In this document: in pieces, positions 1 to 7,520 of the stretch
Numbering within the stretch: the stretch's first letter is position 1
Layout of the letters: each line of letters begins with the position of its first letter
Notes under the pieces: model-generated
Databases searched by the model: none
What the model was told of the DNA's origin: nothing
What the model saw: the letters and a program-made list of their open reading frames with translations, nothing else
From: Gammaproteobacteria bacterium
GTDB lineage: Bacteria > Pseudomonadota > Gammaproteobacteria > SZUA-152
Direction: 5' to 3'
Assembly (NCBI GenBank): GCA_003229995.1
Contig: QIGJ01000371.1
Span: forward strand, 1-7,560
Length of the DNA: 7,560 bases
Translations under genes and position numbers: made by a program

Positions 1-270
1 ATCCTGTAAACTCGATTGCCTAAAGGAAGAATAAACTCACGTCACTCGAATGATGATGATCACTTTCAAACGACTGATTAATGAAGACTTTTATTATCTA
101 AATAATTAACAGGTTTGCGTAACCTGACGGTTATGCCCACAAGGGATGCCCGGTCTCAGGCAGAACCAATTAAAATCGACAGATAACATGATGTAAATAC
201 GCATGGGCACAAAAAAACGTATCCAGCCAAATTAGATTTCTTAGATTGTTAGCAAGTGATCACTTACGTT
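1..270. other. Non-coding region downstream of gyrB
   Basis: No convincing gene is visible in either strand. The longest plus-strand reading frame I noticed starts at 50 and has 19 codons, with no close ribosome-binding site. Two small dyads stand out. One is a stem-loop at 117-136 with an 8-bp stem, including one G-T pair, and the loop TGAC. The other is a perfect 12-bp palindrome, AAGTGATCACTT, at 254-265, just past the gyrB stop. Neither dyad is followed by a T-run in the gyrB direction, so I cannot call an intrinsic terminator for gyrB. The stretch may be an ordinary 3' intergenic region. Confidence 0.6.
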
Positions 271-2700
<2,430 letters not shown>

Positions 2701-2774
2701 TCATATTTGAAGCTGTCCAGTGTATCAGTTTTTGGTGAATACCGCTTCTGGAAGTACAAATTTACCGGTGACCT

Positions 2775-2904
2775 GAAAATCTAACGCAAAGGCGCAAAAA
2801 CACTAAAGAGCGCAAAACGTCACAGCTGTTTAGATTTTTTGCTTATTATCCTCATCACTCACTCTTGCGTGCTCTGCATCTTCGCGCCTTTGCGTTGGAT
2901 TTTC
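2775..2904. repeat. Palindromic CGCAAAGG-type intergenic repeat
   Basis: Two 21-bp arms, 2775-2795 and 2884-2904, are inverted copies with 20 of 21 positions identical; each contains AACGCAAAGGCGC. The single difference is T at 2782 against C in the opposite arm, which would still pair as G-U in RNA. Inside the arms a weaker second match continues (AAAGAGCGCAA at 2805-2815 against TTGCGTGCTCT at 2865-2875), so the whole 130 bp could fold as a long interrupted hairpin. From memory, similar CGCAAAG-rich palindromes occur between genes in many proteobacterial genomes. The copy number in this genome cannot be judged from one window. It could act as a transcript-end hairpin between recF and gyrB; it lacks a flanking T-run and carries no transposase. 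Confidence 0.7.
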
Positions 2905-2953
2905 ATTATTCATGACCCAGCCAACATACCACTGCCTATTAAGTTAACAAATC

Positions 2954-2982
2954 GTAGGCTGGCGGTGAGCTTGCGAATCTAC
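2954..2982. repeat. Possible short dispersed repeat remnant (GTAGGCTGG...CTAC)
   Basis: The segment begins GTAGGCTGGCGGTGAGC and ends GCGAATCTAC, with inverted GTAG/CTAC ends. The layout resembles the GTAGGNTGGG...GAGCGAAGCGAA intergenic repeats found in many proteobacteria. The internal stem is poor, and there is only one copy here. I report it as a resemblance, not as a defined family. Confidence 0.25.
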
Positions 2983-3030
2983 AACAAGCAGAAACTCGGC
3001 TTAAGCTAATCGCAGTGGATCACTGAGCAT

Positions 3031-4101
3031 TTAACCTGGCACATGAATCCGTCCTTGTTCCACGTGAAACATTCCATATTCAGTATTATCCAAAGGGAAA
3101 AGTGAACTGTCAGTGCCGGTCAAAAATATCTGTGTTCCGGTCTCTGTCAGAGACTGCATCAACATTCTCCGCTTGTCCGTATCCAACTCTGATGGAAGAT
3201 CATCCACTAACACCACGACCGAAGTATCCTGCACGCGCATTTGCTCACACTGCGCTAATACCAATAGCGCCACCAATACTTTTTGCTGGCCACGCGATAA
3301 ATATTCACGGGCATCAATTCCCTGAATCCGTATGCGTAAATCAGCCCGATGTGGGCCGAACTGAGTAAACCCACGTTCTTTATCTGAGGCATATTGTGCA
3401 GCAAGATAGTCCGCATAACTCTCCCCTTCTCGCCAGCCTTGTTGGTAAGTAATGTGTACCTCTGCAAGATCAGAAAATTTCTGGCTGTAGATTGATACGT
3501 ACTCCATTAAATTCTTCAAATAGTGTTGTCGGGTTTGATTCAGTTGATCAGCGGTTTGCACCAGTTCCTGGTCCCAATTAACGATAGCTGCTCTAGGTCC
3601 ACCCATTCGTAATGCAGCATTTCGTTGTGCCAACACCCGACGGTAATTGCTCCAGATTTGATGAAAACCATGTTCCACGTGAAACACACCCCAATCCAGA
3701 AACTTGCGCCGGTACTCCGGTCCCTCTTCGATCAACCGATGTAATCCAGGCTCCAACACAGCCACGGGTAAAGCCTGAGTAAGTTCACTGCTACGGGCAA
3801 TTAATCGGCCAGCCAATTTTATGGTGCTTTTACCCCGCTCACGCTGCATGCCGACCGTAAATTGACGAGCATGTTGTAGCACATGACCCAGCACCGTAAA
3901 TGAGGAACAACCTTCACAAATCAAACGATTGGTTTTATGAGTACGAAAAGACTTCCCACGACCGAGACAATGAATAGCTTCCAGTAAACTGCTTTTGCCG
4001 CTACCGTTGGGACCAATAATATAATTAAGCCCCGGCAGGGGTTTGATATGAATATCCTTGAGGTTGCGGAAATGCTGAACCTCAAGGGAACGAATAGCCA
4101 T
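3031..4101 (-). CDS. recF: DNA replication and repair protein RecF
   Basis: SMC/ABC-like ATPase that binds single-strand/double-strand DNA junctions and, with RecO and RecR, loads RecA at gaps and stalled forks. The 356 residues fit the family. Walker A is GPNGSGKSS (30-38), the ABC signature is SRGQQK (269-274), Walker B is VVVLVDD (295-301), and the D-loop SELD follows (304-307). The conserved LDWGVFHVEHGF stretch spans 135-146. The ATG start gives the typical MAIRSLEVQHFRNL beginning. The nearest Shine-Dalgarno-like AGGA (4118-4121) is 16 bases upstream, too far to be ideal, and no in-frame alternative start is seen upstream, so translation may be coupled to dnaN, which ends 42 bp earlier. 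Two exact parS sequences lie within the frame, encoding VFHVEH (139-144) and MFHVEQ (344-349); the second lies in the last 13 residues. Confidence 0.98.
   Translation of the reverse strand: MAIRSLEVQHFRNLKDIHIKPLPGLNYIIGPNGSGKSSLLEAIHCLGRGKSFRTHKTNRLICEGCSSFTVLGHVLQHARQFTVGMQRERGKSTIKLAGRLIARSSELTQALPVAVLEPGLHRLIEEGPEYRRKFLDWGVFHVEHGFHQIWSNYRRVLAQRNAALRMGGPRAAIVNWDQELVQTADQLNQTRQHYLKNLMEYVSIYSQKFSDLAEVHITYQQGWREGESYADYLAAQYASDKERGFTQFGPHRADLRIRIQGIDAREYLSRGQQKVLVALLVLAQCEQMRVQDTSVVVLVDDLPSELDTDKRRMLMQSLTETGTQIFLTGTDSSLFPLDNTEYGMFHVEQGRIHVPG
3056..3071. promoter_or_regulatory. parS: parS site 1 (ParB-binding centromere-like site) in the 3' end of recF
   Basis: The 16 bases TGTTCCACGTGAAACA match exactly the parS consensus TGTTNCACGTGAAACA known for chromosomal ParB proteins. 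The core is the palindrome TTCACGTGAA-like dyad centred on CACGTG. It lies in recF codons for residues 344-349 (MFHVEQ). ParB-CTP clamps load at parS, spread along DNA and recruit ParA and SMC to the origin region. ParA and ParB are not encoded in this window. Confidence 0.88.
3671..3686. promoter_or_regulatory. parS: parS site 2 (ParB-binding centromere-like site) inside recF
   Basis: This is a second exact TGTTCCACGTGAAACA, in the same orientation as the site 615 bp away. It overlaps recF codons for residues 139-144 (VFHVEH), within a stretch conserved among RecF proteins, so this copy serves as both protein code and probable ParB site. A single copy could be a chance result of the conserved FHVE residues; two exact 16-mers this close to oriC make a functional parS cluster much more likely. 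Confidence 0.88.
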
Positions 4102-4143
4102 GAATGAACGAAAAAAATCCTGGCTAAAACAGCATTTTTAAAA

Positions 4144-5250
4144 TTAAAGCCGCATGGGCATGATCACGTAGGTACACGTAGAATCACCTTTTGGCTGAAC
4201 AACACAGCTACTGTTCGAGTCGCCTAAGTCCAGCGATACATTGTCTTCTGAAACCGCACCCAAAGCATCCAACAAATAACTCACATTAAAACCAATCTCC
4301 AGTTCTTCACCTGAATAATCAACTTCAATATCTTCTTCCGCCTCTTCCATCTCTGGATTATTTGCTTGAGCTTGCAACAAGGCATTGGATAAACGAATAC
4401 GAATACCCCGATATTTTTCATTGGATAAAATCGAGGTGCGCACCAATGCCTGACGTAATGTTTCTTTGTCAGCCACGACATGTTTATCCGAGTTCTTGGG
4501 AATGACCCGTTCATAATCCGGAAAACGCCCATCAATCAATTTTGAAGTAAATACAAAATCATTGAGCTGAACTTTGATGTGATTGGCACTGATCTGAATT
4601 CGCACAGGTTCATCGGTATCTTCCAGTAATTTAACCAGTTCGGTAACACCCTTTCGTGGCATGATAATTTGTAGGGTATCGGATGGTTTTACATCACAAG
4701 CGTGTGTAGACATGGCAAGTCGATGTCCATCGGTCGCGACGGCACGCACCATACCGGGTGAAATTTCCAGTAATAAACCATTGAGGTAATAGCGTACATC
4801 CTGTTGGGCCATGGCAAAGCTGGTTTTTTCAATCAGATGTTTCAGTACCTTTTGCGGCAGACTGAATTCAAACTGGCTGGTAATTTCATCCACGCTGGGA
4901 AAATCCGTAATGGGCAAAGTAGTGAGATTAAAACGACTGCGCCCGGATTGTACGCTAACCCGTTCTTTTTCCGTGTCCAGCGTAATATTAACCGTAGCAC
5001 CTTCAGGCAATGCACGACAGATATCAACAATTTTACGGGCGGGAATGGTGATGTCGCCTGGCTGGGTATTCTCCAACGGCACTCTGGCAATCATTTCGAC
5101 TTCAAGATCGGTTGCTGTCATGGAAAGTCTGTCGTTTGAAACCGTCACTAAAATATTGGATAACACCGGTAATGTTTGTCTGCGTTCAACAACGCCCACA
5201 ATGGTTTGCAGTGGTTTGAGCAAGGCTTCTCGCTGAATGGAAAATTTCAT
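4144..5250 (-). CDS. dnaN: DNA polymerase III beta subunit (sliding clamp)
   Basis: Ring-shaped homodimeric clamp that encircles DNA and tethers DNA polymerase III and other clamp-binding proteins such as MutS, Hda and polymerases II, IV and V. The 368 residues are close to E. coli (366). The start MKFSIQREALLKPLQTIVGVV and the RRQTLPVLSNILV segment are typical of domain 1. RYYLNGLLLE and VATDGHRLA (about 155-185) mark the start of domain 2, and the protein ends in the conserved YVIMPMRL, which lines the clamp-binding pocket. The ATG start has GGGA at 5261-5264, ten bases upstream. It lies downstream of dnaA across the oriC-like gap. A TATAAG -10-like hexamer on the minus strand (5267-5272) could serve a dnaN promoter, though its -35 is weak; read-through from dnaA is also possible. 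Confidence 0.98.
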   Translation of the reverse strand: MKFSIQREALLKPLQTIVGVVERRQTLPVLSNILVTVSNDRLSMTATDLEVEMIARVPLENTQPGDITIPARKIVDICRALPEGATVNITLDTEKERVSVQSGRSRFNLTTLPITDFPSVDEITSQFEFSLPQKVLKHLIEKTSFAMAQQDVRYYLNGLLLEISPGMVRAVATDGHRLAMSTHACDVKPSDTLQIIMPRKGVTELVKLLEDTDEPVRIQISANHIKVQLNDFVFTSKLIDGRFPDYERVIPKNSDKHVVADKETLRQALVRTSILSNEKYRGIRIRLSNALLQAQANNPEMEEAEEDIEVDYSGEELEIGFNVSYLLDALGAVSEDNVSLDLGDSNSSCVVQPKGDSTCTYVIMPMRL

Positions 5251-5266
5251 TTTTGGTTTATCCCGT

Positions 5267-5272
5267 CTTATA
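5267..5272 (-). promoter_or_regulatory. Possible dnaN -10 element
   Basis: The minus strand reads TATAAG here, five of six matches to TATAAT, about 16 bases before the dnaN start. The -35 region 16-17 bases upstream is only T-rich and does not resemble TTGACA, so this is a weak call. The position fits a dnaN promoter inside the origin region. Confidence 0.25.
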
Positions 5273-5281
5273 TTCTGTCTG

Positions 5282-5327
5282 TTTAAATAAAAAGATTATT
5301 TAAAAGAAATTATTATTACTATTATTA
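5282..5327. other. AT-rich DNA unwinding element candidate with triplet repeats
   Basis: Almost all A/T. It contains a perfect 9-bp inverted repeat, TTTAAATAA (5282-5290) and TTATTTAAA (5296-5304), then six triplets TTATTATTACTATTATTA (5310-5327). The triplets abut a GC-richer spacer (5328-5340) and a perfect DnaA box (5342-5350). This order (DnaA box, GC spacer, triplets with a central A, AT-rich DNA) is that of the bacterial basal unwinding system. As read from the box, the strand carries GAT-TAT-TAT-CAT-TAT-TAT 3' to 5', similar to the TTATTAG beside R1 in E. coli. Confidence 0.65.
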
Positions 5328-5341
5328 GGCTTGCCCATTGT

Positions 5342-5350
5342 TGTGGATAA
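5342..5350 (-). promoter_or_regulatory. DnaA box 1 (perfect, R1-like)
   Basis: TGTGGATAA on the plus strand is the exact complement of TTATCCACA. It is the box closest to the AT-rich unwinding region, separated from the triplets by about 14 bases including GGCTTGCCC, the same arrangement as R1 in E. coli. Confidence 0.88.
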
Positions 5351-5368
5351 GCCTTTTTTTATCTTAAA

Positions 5369-5381
5369 TTTCAATAAGTTA
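5369..5381 (+). promoter_or_regulatory. Possible IHF binding site
   Basis: TTTCAATAAGTTA matches WATCAANNNNTTR at all defined positions but one (T for A at the second). It lies between DnaA box 1 and the remaining boxes, where E. coli oriC has its IHF bend. The motif is degenerate and can occur by chance in AT-rich DNA. Confidence 0.35.
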
Positions 5382-5400
5382 CGTACCTTAAAACGTACCT
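5381..5400 (+). repeat. ACGTACCT direct repeat in the origin
   Basis: ACGTACCT occurs at 5381-5388 and again at 5393-5400, a 12-bp period, followed by ACG at 5405. A near-one-turn spacing in the middle of the origin would suit a protein binding the same face of the helix, but I do not recognise the motif. Confidence 0.4.
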
Positions 5401-5429
5401 GATAACGTCGGTATAGGCGTGTAATATCC

Positions 5430-5438
5430 TGTGGATAA
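5430..5438 (-). promoter_or_regulatory. DnaA box 2 (perfect)
   Basis: TGTGGATAA, the exact complement of TTATCCACA, in the same orientation as box 1. It pairs with the degenerate box two bases to its right, giving an 11-bp centre-to-centre spacing suited to cooperative binding. Confidence 0.85.
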
Positions 5439-5440
5439 AA

Positions 5441-5449
5441 TGTGAGTAA
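5441..5449 (-). promoter_or_regulatory. DnaA box 3 (one mismatch)
   Basis: TGTGAGTAA reads TTACTCACA on the minus strand, one mismatch from TTATNCACA. It is in tandem with box 2, so it may be a weaker site filled cooperatively. Confidence 0.5.
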
Positions 5450-5475
5450 ACGGGTCATCCTGTTTTTTTACAATG

Positions 5476-5484
5476 TTATCCACA
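5476..5484 (+). promoter_or_regulatory. DnaA box 4 (perfect, inverted)
   Basis: TTATCCACA on the plus strand, opposite in orientation to boxes 1-3, like the right-hand boxes of E. coli oriC. Confidence 0.85.
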
Positions 5485-5508
5485 GGTTTTTCTGCCTTTT
5501 TAAACACG

Positions 5509-5517
5509 TTATTCACG
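5509..5517 (+). promoter_or_regulatory. DnaA box 5 (one mismatch, inverted)
   Basis: TTATTCACG differs from TTATNCACA only in the last base and has the orientation of box 4. It marks the right edge of the box cluster, about 50 bases from the dnaA stop codon. Confidence 0.5.
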
Positions 5518-5567
5518 CCTAATTTTGATTGTTTTTTGTTCAACTTATAGAGAATAATCGCATCTGT

Positions 5568-6965
5568 TTAGCTGGACAGGGTGCGCATGATATTCGAATA
5601 ATCTTCCATAATCCGTGGTTCATCGACTTTTAATTCTGCAATTTTTCGGCATGCGTGCAATACCGTGGTGTGGTCACGTCCACCGAAGGCATCGCCAATT
5701 TCCGGCAGACTGTGATTTGTCAGTTCTTTTGCCAATGCCATGGCAATTTGTCGGGGCCGTGCAATGGAGCGGGTGCGCTTTTTAGACAATAACTCGGCGA
5801 CACGAATTTTGAAATATTCTGCGACTGTTTTTTGAATATTTTCAATGGTAACCAATTTATCCTGAAGGGCAATTAAATCTTTGAGTGCCAGTTTGGCAAA
5901 ATCCACGGTAATGGGCTGGCCAGTGAATCTTGCGTTGGCGGTGACCCGGCGTAACGCGCCTTCCAGTTCACGAATATTGGAGCGAATGCGTTTGGCAATA
6001 AAAAAAGCGACTTCCTGTGGCAAATCCGTCTCCAGTTGAGTGGCTTTGCGCATTAAAATGGCAACCCGGGTTTCCAATTCCGGTGGTTCAATGGCGACGG
6101 TCAGTCCCCAGCCGAAACGGGATTTCAAGCGTTCCTCCAGCCCGGAAACCTCTTTGGGATAGCGGTCACAGGTAAGAATAATTTGTTGCTGGCCTTCCAG
6201 TAAAGTATTGAAAGTATGGAAAAATTCTTCCTGTGAGCGTTCTTTTCCGGCAAAAAACTGAATGTCATCGATCAGCAGGGCATTGACCGAGCGATAGTAG
6301 CGTTTGAAGTTGTCGATGGCGTTGTGTTGCAGCGCTTTAACCATGTCTTGCACAAAACGTTCGGAATGCAAATAAACCACTTTAGCTGATGGGTTTTTAG
6401 TCACAATAAGATTACCGACAGCGTGCATCAAATGTGTTTTTCCCAGCCCGACGCCACCGTAAATAAACAGGGGATTGTAGGCACCACCCGGGTTTTCACC
6501 AATCTGAAAAGAGGCCGCACGGGCAAGCTGGTTGGATTTACCTTCTACAAAATTTTCAAATGTGGCGGTGGGATTAAGCCCGTTATTATGTGTGACATTG
6601 GTATTGCGACTACGGTTGTTGAAGGTATTATTAGTGTCGGGATGATGAATGGCCATGGGTCCGGCGTTGCCAGCGGCACGCCTGTGACGGGGAGTTTTGA
6701 GAATAGTTGGCATATTGCCGCCAATTTCCAAAACCACAGATTGTTTGACATCTGTGCCATCAATTTCACTCAACAGAGCTTCAATGCGTTCCAGCAAACG
6801 GGTGTTTACCCAATCCAGCACAAAACGGTTGGGTGCCAGCAGGCGCAGTTGCGTGCTGTCTTCCATGACTTGTAATGGCCGGATCCAAGTGTTGAATTGT
6901 TGGCTGGAAAGTTCGCTTTCCAAATGGTTAAGGCAATGCTGCCAAGTGTCCGTGTGCGTACTCAC
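5568..6965 (-). CDS. dnaA: Chromosomal replication initiator protein DnaA
   Basis: AAA+ ATPase that binds DnaA boxes, forms a filament, melts oriC and loads DnaB helicase. The 465 residues are close to E. coli (467). Domain I (about 1-80) shows [21 protein letters not shown], the helicase- and self-interaction face. Domain II (about 85-130) is a short Asn-rich linker. Domain III has Walker [10 protein letters not shown] (170-178), Walker B LLIDDIQF (230-237), and the arginine finger probably Arg283 in LKSRFGWG. The sensor 2 region includes RELEGALRR (332-340). Domain IV (about 370-465) has the basic loop [13 protein letters not shown] (394-406) and the signature [15 protein letters not shown] (428-442). 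The start is GTG at 6963-6965, with AGGAG at 6971-6975 five bases upstream; this supports it. A perfect DnaA box 112 bases upstream suggests autoregulation. The origin-like gap follows the stop codon. Confidence 0.98.
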   Translation of the reverse strand: MSTHTDTWQHCLNHLESELSSQQFNTWIRPLQVMEDSTQLRLLAPNRFVLDWVNTRLLERIEALLSEIDGTDVKQSVVLEIGGNMPTILKTPRHRRAAGNAGPMAIHHPDTNNTFNNRSRNTNVTHNNGLNPTATFENFVEGKSNQLARAASFQIGENPGGAYNPLFIYGGVGLGKTHLMHAVGNLIVTKNPSAKVVYLHSERFVQDMVKALQHNAIDNFKRYYRSVNALLIDDIQFFAGKERSQEEFFHTFNTLLEGQQQIILTCDRYPKEVSGLEERLKSRFGWGLTVAIEPPELETRVAILMRKATQLETDLPQEVAFFIAKRIRSNIRELEGALRRVTANARFTGQPITVDFAKLALKDLIALQDKLVTIENIQKTVAEYFKIRVAELLSKKRTRSIARPRQIAMALAKELTNHSLPEIGDAFGGRDHTTVLHACRKIAELKVDEPRIMEDYSNIMRTLSS

Positions 6966-7076
6966 AGGGTCTCCTGAGTCATTTTATTATGAACCGCTAC
7001 CCAAATTGCGCTGTTACTGCACAGTCACCACAGCGGTACACCGAAAGTGTGCAGAGTTTACGCCTGGATCGGCAAG

Positions 7077-7085
7077 TTATCCACA
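7077..7085 (+). promoter_or_regulatory. DnaA box upstream of dnaA (probable autoregulation)
   Basis: TTATCCACA is an exact consensus box, 112 bases upstream of the dnaA GTG and about 45 bases before the rpmH -35 element. DnaA represses its own promoter through such boxes in several bacteria; here that role is inferred from position. A second box-like sequence, TTATTCATA (7099-7107, one mismatch to TTATNCACA), lies 22 bases to the right. Confidence 0.75.
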
Positions 7086-7129
7086 CCAGTGGACAAAATT
7101 ATTCATAATCGTGAAAAAGCCTTAATCAC

Positions 7130-7159
7130 TTGACAGAATGGGGGTTTTCACAGTAATCT
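7130..7159 (+). promoter_or_regulatory. Probable rpmH promoter
   Basis: A perfect TTGACA -35 (7130-7135) is followed, after 18 bases, by TAATCT (7154-7159), a poor -10 with three of six matches. The -35 is strong and points toward rpmH. Transcription would start near 7166 and leave a leader of almost 200 bases. Confidence 0.5.
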
Positions 7160-7274
7160 GCGCCGCTTTTTACAGGTTTCAGGTAAATTTTCGCGGCTTG
7201 TCTGGCGCGTTGGCAGAAGGCTGGAATCAGGCAGTAAAAAAAGGCTGCCACCTAAGATAAACGAATGATTACCC

Positions 7275-7305
7275 TGCTGCTATTTATTCGTTATTGATAG
7301 CAGCA
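7275..7305 (+). other. Hairpin in the rpmH leader
   Basis: A perfect 9-bp stem, TGCTGCTAT (7275-7283) and ATAGCAGCA (7297-7305), encloses a 13-base loop. No T-run follows on the plus strand, so it is not an intrinsic terminator. It could be a leader structure affecting rpmH expression, or a protein-binding dyad. Confidence 0.5.
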
Positions 7306-7319
7306 TGATTCTTAAATTT

Positions 7320-7344
7320 ATTGATTAAAAACAATTGATTAAAA
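7320..7344 (+). repeat. AT-rich 11-bp direct repeat before rpmH
   Basis: ATTGATTAAAA occurs at 7320-7330 and 7334-7344, a 14-bp period, in an A/T-rich run ending 15 bases before the rpmH start. It may simply be an unstructured leader, or a melting region like those near origins. Confidence 0.5.
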
Positions 7345-7359
7345 CAAACGGACAGTAAA

Positions 7360-7494
7360 ATGAAAAGAACCTTCCAGCCCAGCAATCTGCGTCGTAGTCG
7401 CACCCATGGTTTTCGCGCACGCATGGCCACTAAAGCCGGCCGTAAAATTATCAGTGCGCGACGCGCCAAGGGTCGTAAGCGCTTGTCAGCTTGA
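7360..7494 (+). CDS. rpmH: 50S ribosomal protein L34
   Basis: Small, very basic protein of the large ribosomal subunit. The 44 residues are close to the usual length (E. coli 46). It begins [20 protein letters not shown] and continues [10 protein letters not shown], the hallmark L34 sequence, then [14 protein letters not shown]; Arg and Lys dominate. The ATG has a weak GGA at 7350-7352, seven bases upstream. It is divergent from dnaA, the conserved arrangement in many bacteria. rnpA (RNase P protein) normally follows, often in one operon, but the reading frame starting just downstream does not look like RnpA. The stop is TGA. Confidence 0.97.
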   Translation: MKRTFQPSNLRRSRTHGFRARMATKAGRKIISARRAKGRKRLSA

Positions 7495-7520
7495 ATATAA
7501 CTTTCGGGTTGGAGATGAAA

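Larger units (their letters stand above)
5282..5517. other. oriC: Putative chromosomal replication origin (oriC) between dnaA and dnaN
   Basis: A roughly 236-bp segment shows the expected origin parts in order. An AT-rich unwinding region (5282-5327) is followed by a GC-richer spacer and a DnaA box (5342-5350), an IHF-like site (5369-5381), a tandem DnaA box pair (5430-5438, 5441-5449), and oppositely oriented boxes (5476-5484, 5509-5517). Three boxes are perfect TTATCCACA and two have one mismatch. Size and order recall the E. coli 245-bp minimal oriC, where the unwinding region sits left of R1 and the far-right box points the other way. Unlike E. coli oriC I find no GATC in the gap. Location next to dnaA and dnaN is common for bacterial origins. 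The dnaA-rpmH gap is a weaker alternative. Confidence 0.85.
6966..7359. other. Divergent dnaA-rpmH intergenic region
   Basis: This 394-bp gap holds the control regions of dnaA (leftward) and rpmH (rightward). Visible signals are a dnaA Shine-Dalgarno (6971-6975), a CATAAT -10-like hexamer on the minus strand (6986-6991) without a good -35, a perfect DnaA box (7077-7085), a degenerate box (7099-7107), a TTGACA element (7130-7135), a 9-bp hairpin (7275-7305), and AT-rich 11-bp direct repeats (7320-7344). In Pseudomonas the origin lies in this gap, but here it has fewer DnaA boxes than the dnaA-dnaN gap. One GATC is present, at 7067-7070. Confidence 0.7.

Noticed and set aside
50..109. 19-codon plus-strand ORF beginning with three ATG codons
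   Set aside because: No close ribosome-binding site, no recognisable sequence, and a length expected by chance.
5327..5360. Terminator-like AGGCTT...AAGCCT followed by seven T
   Set aside because: The 6-bp stem has a loop of about 16 bases, no rightward gene ends here, and the sequence is better explained by the DnaA box and its spacer.
6423..7125. Plus-strand frames of 150 and 142 codons over the dnaA 5' half
   Set aside because: They are antisense shadows of dnaA; the second runs into the promoter region but has no ribosome-binding site or domain support.
7284..7469. Minus-strand frame of 61 codons over rpmH
   Set aside because: It overlaps rpmH on the opposite strand; its Arg-rich sequence simply reflects the complement of the L34 codons.
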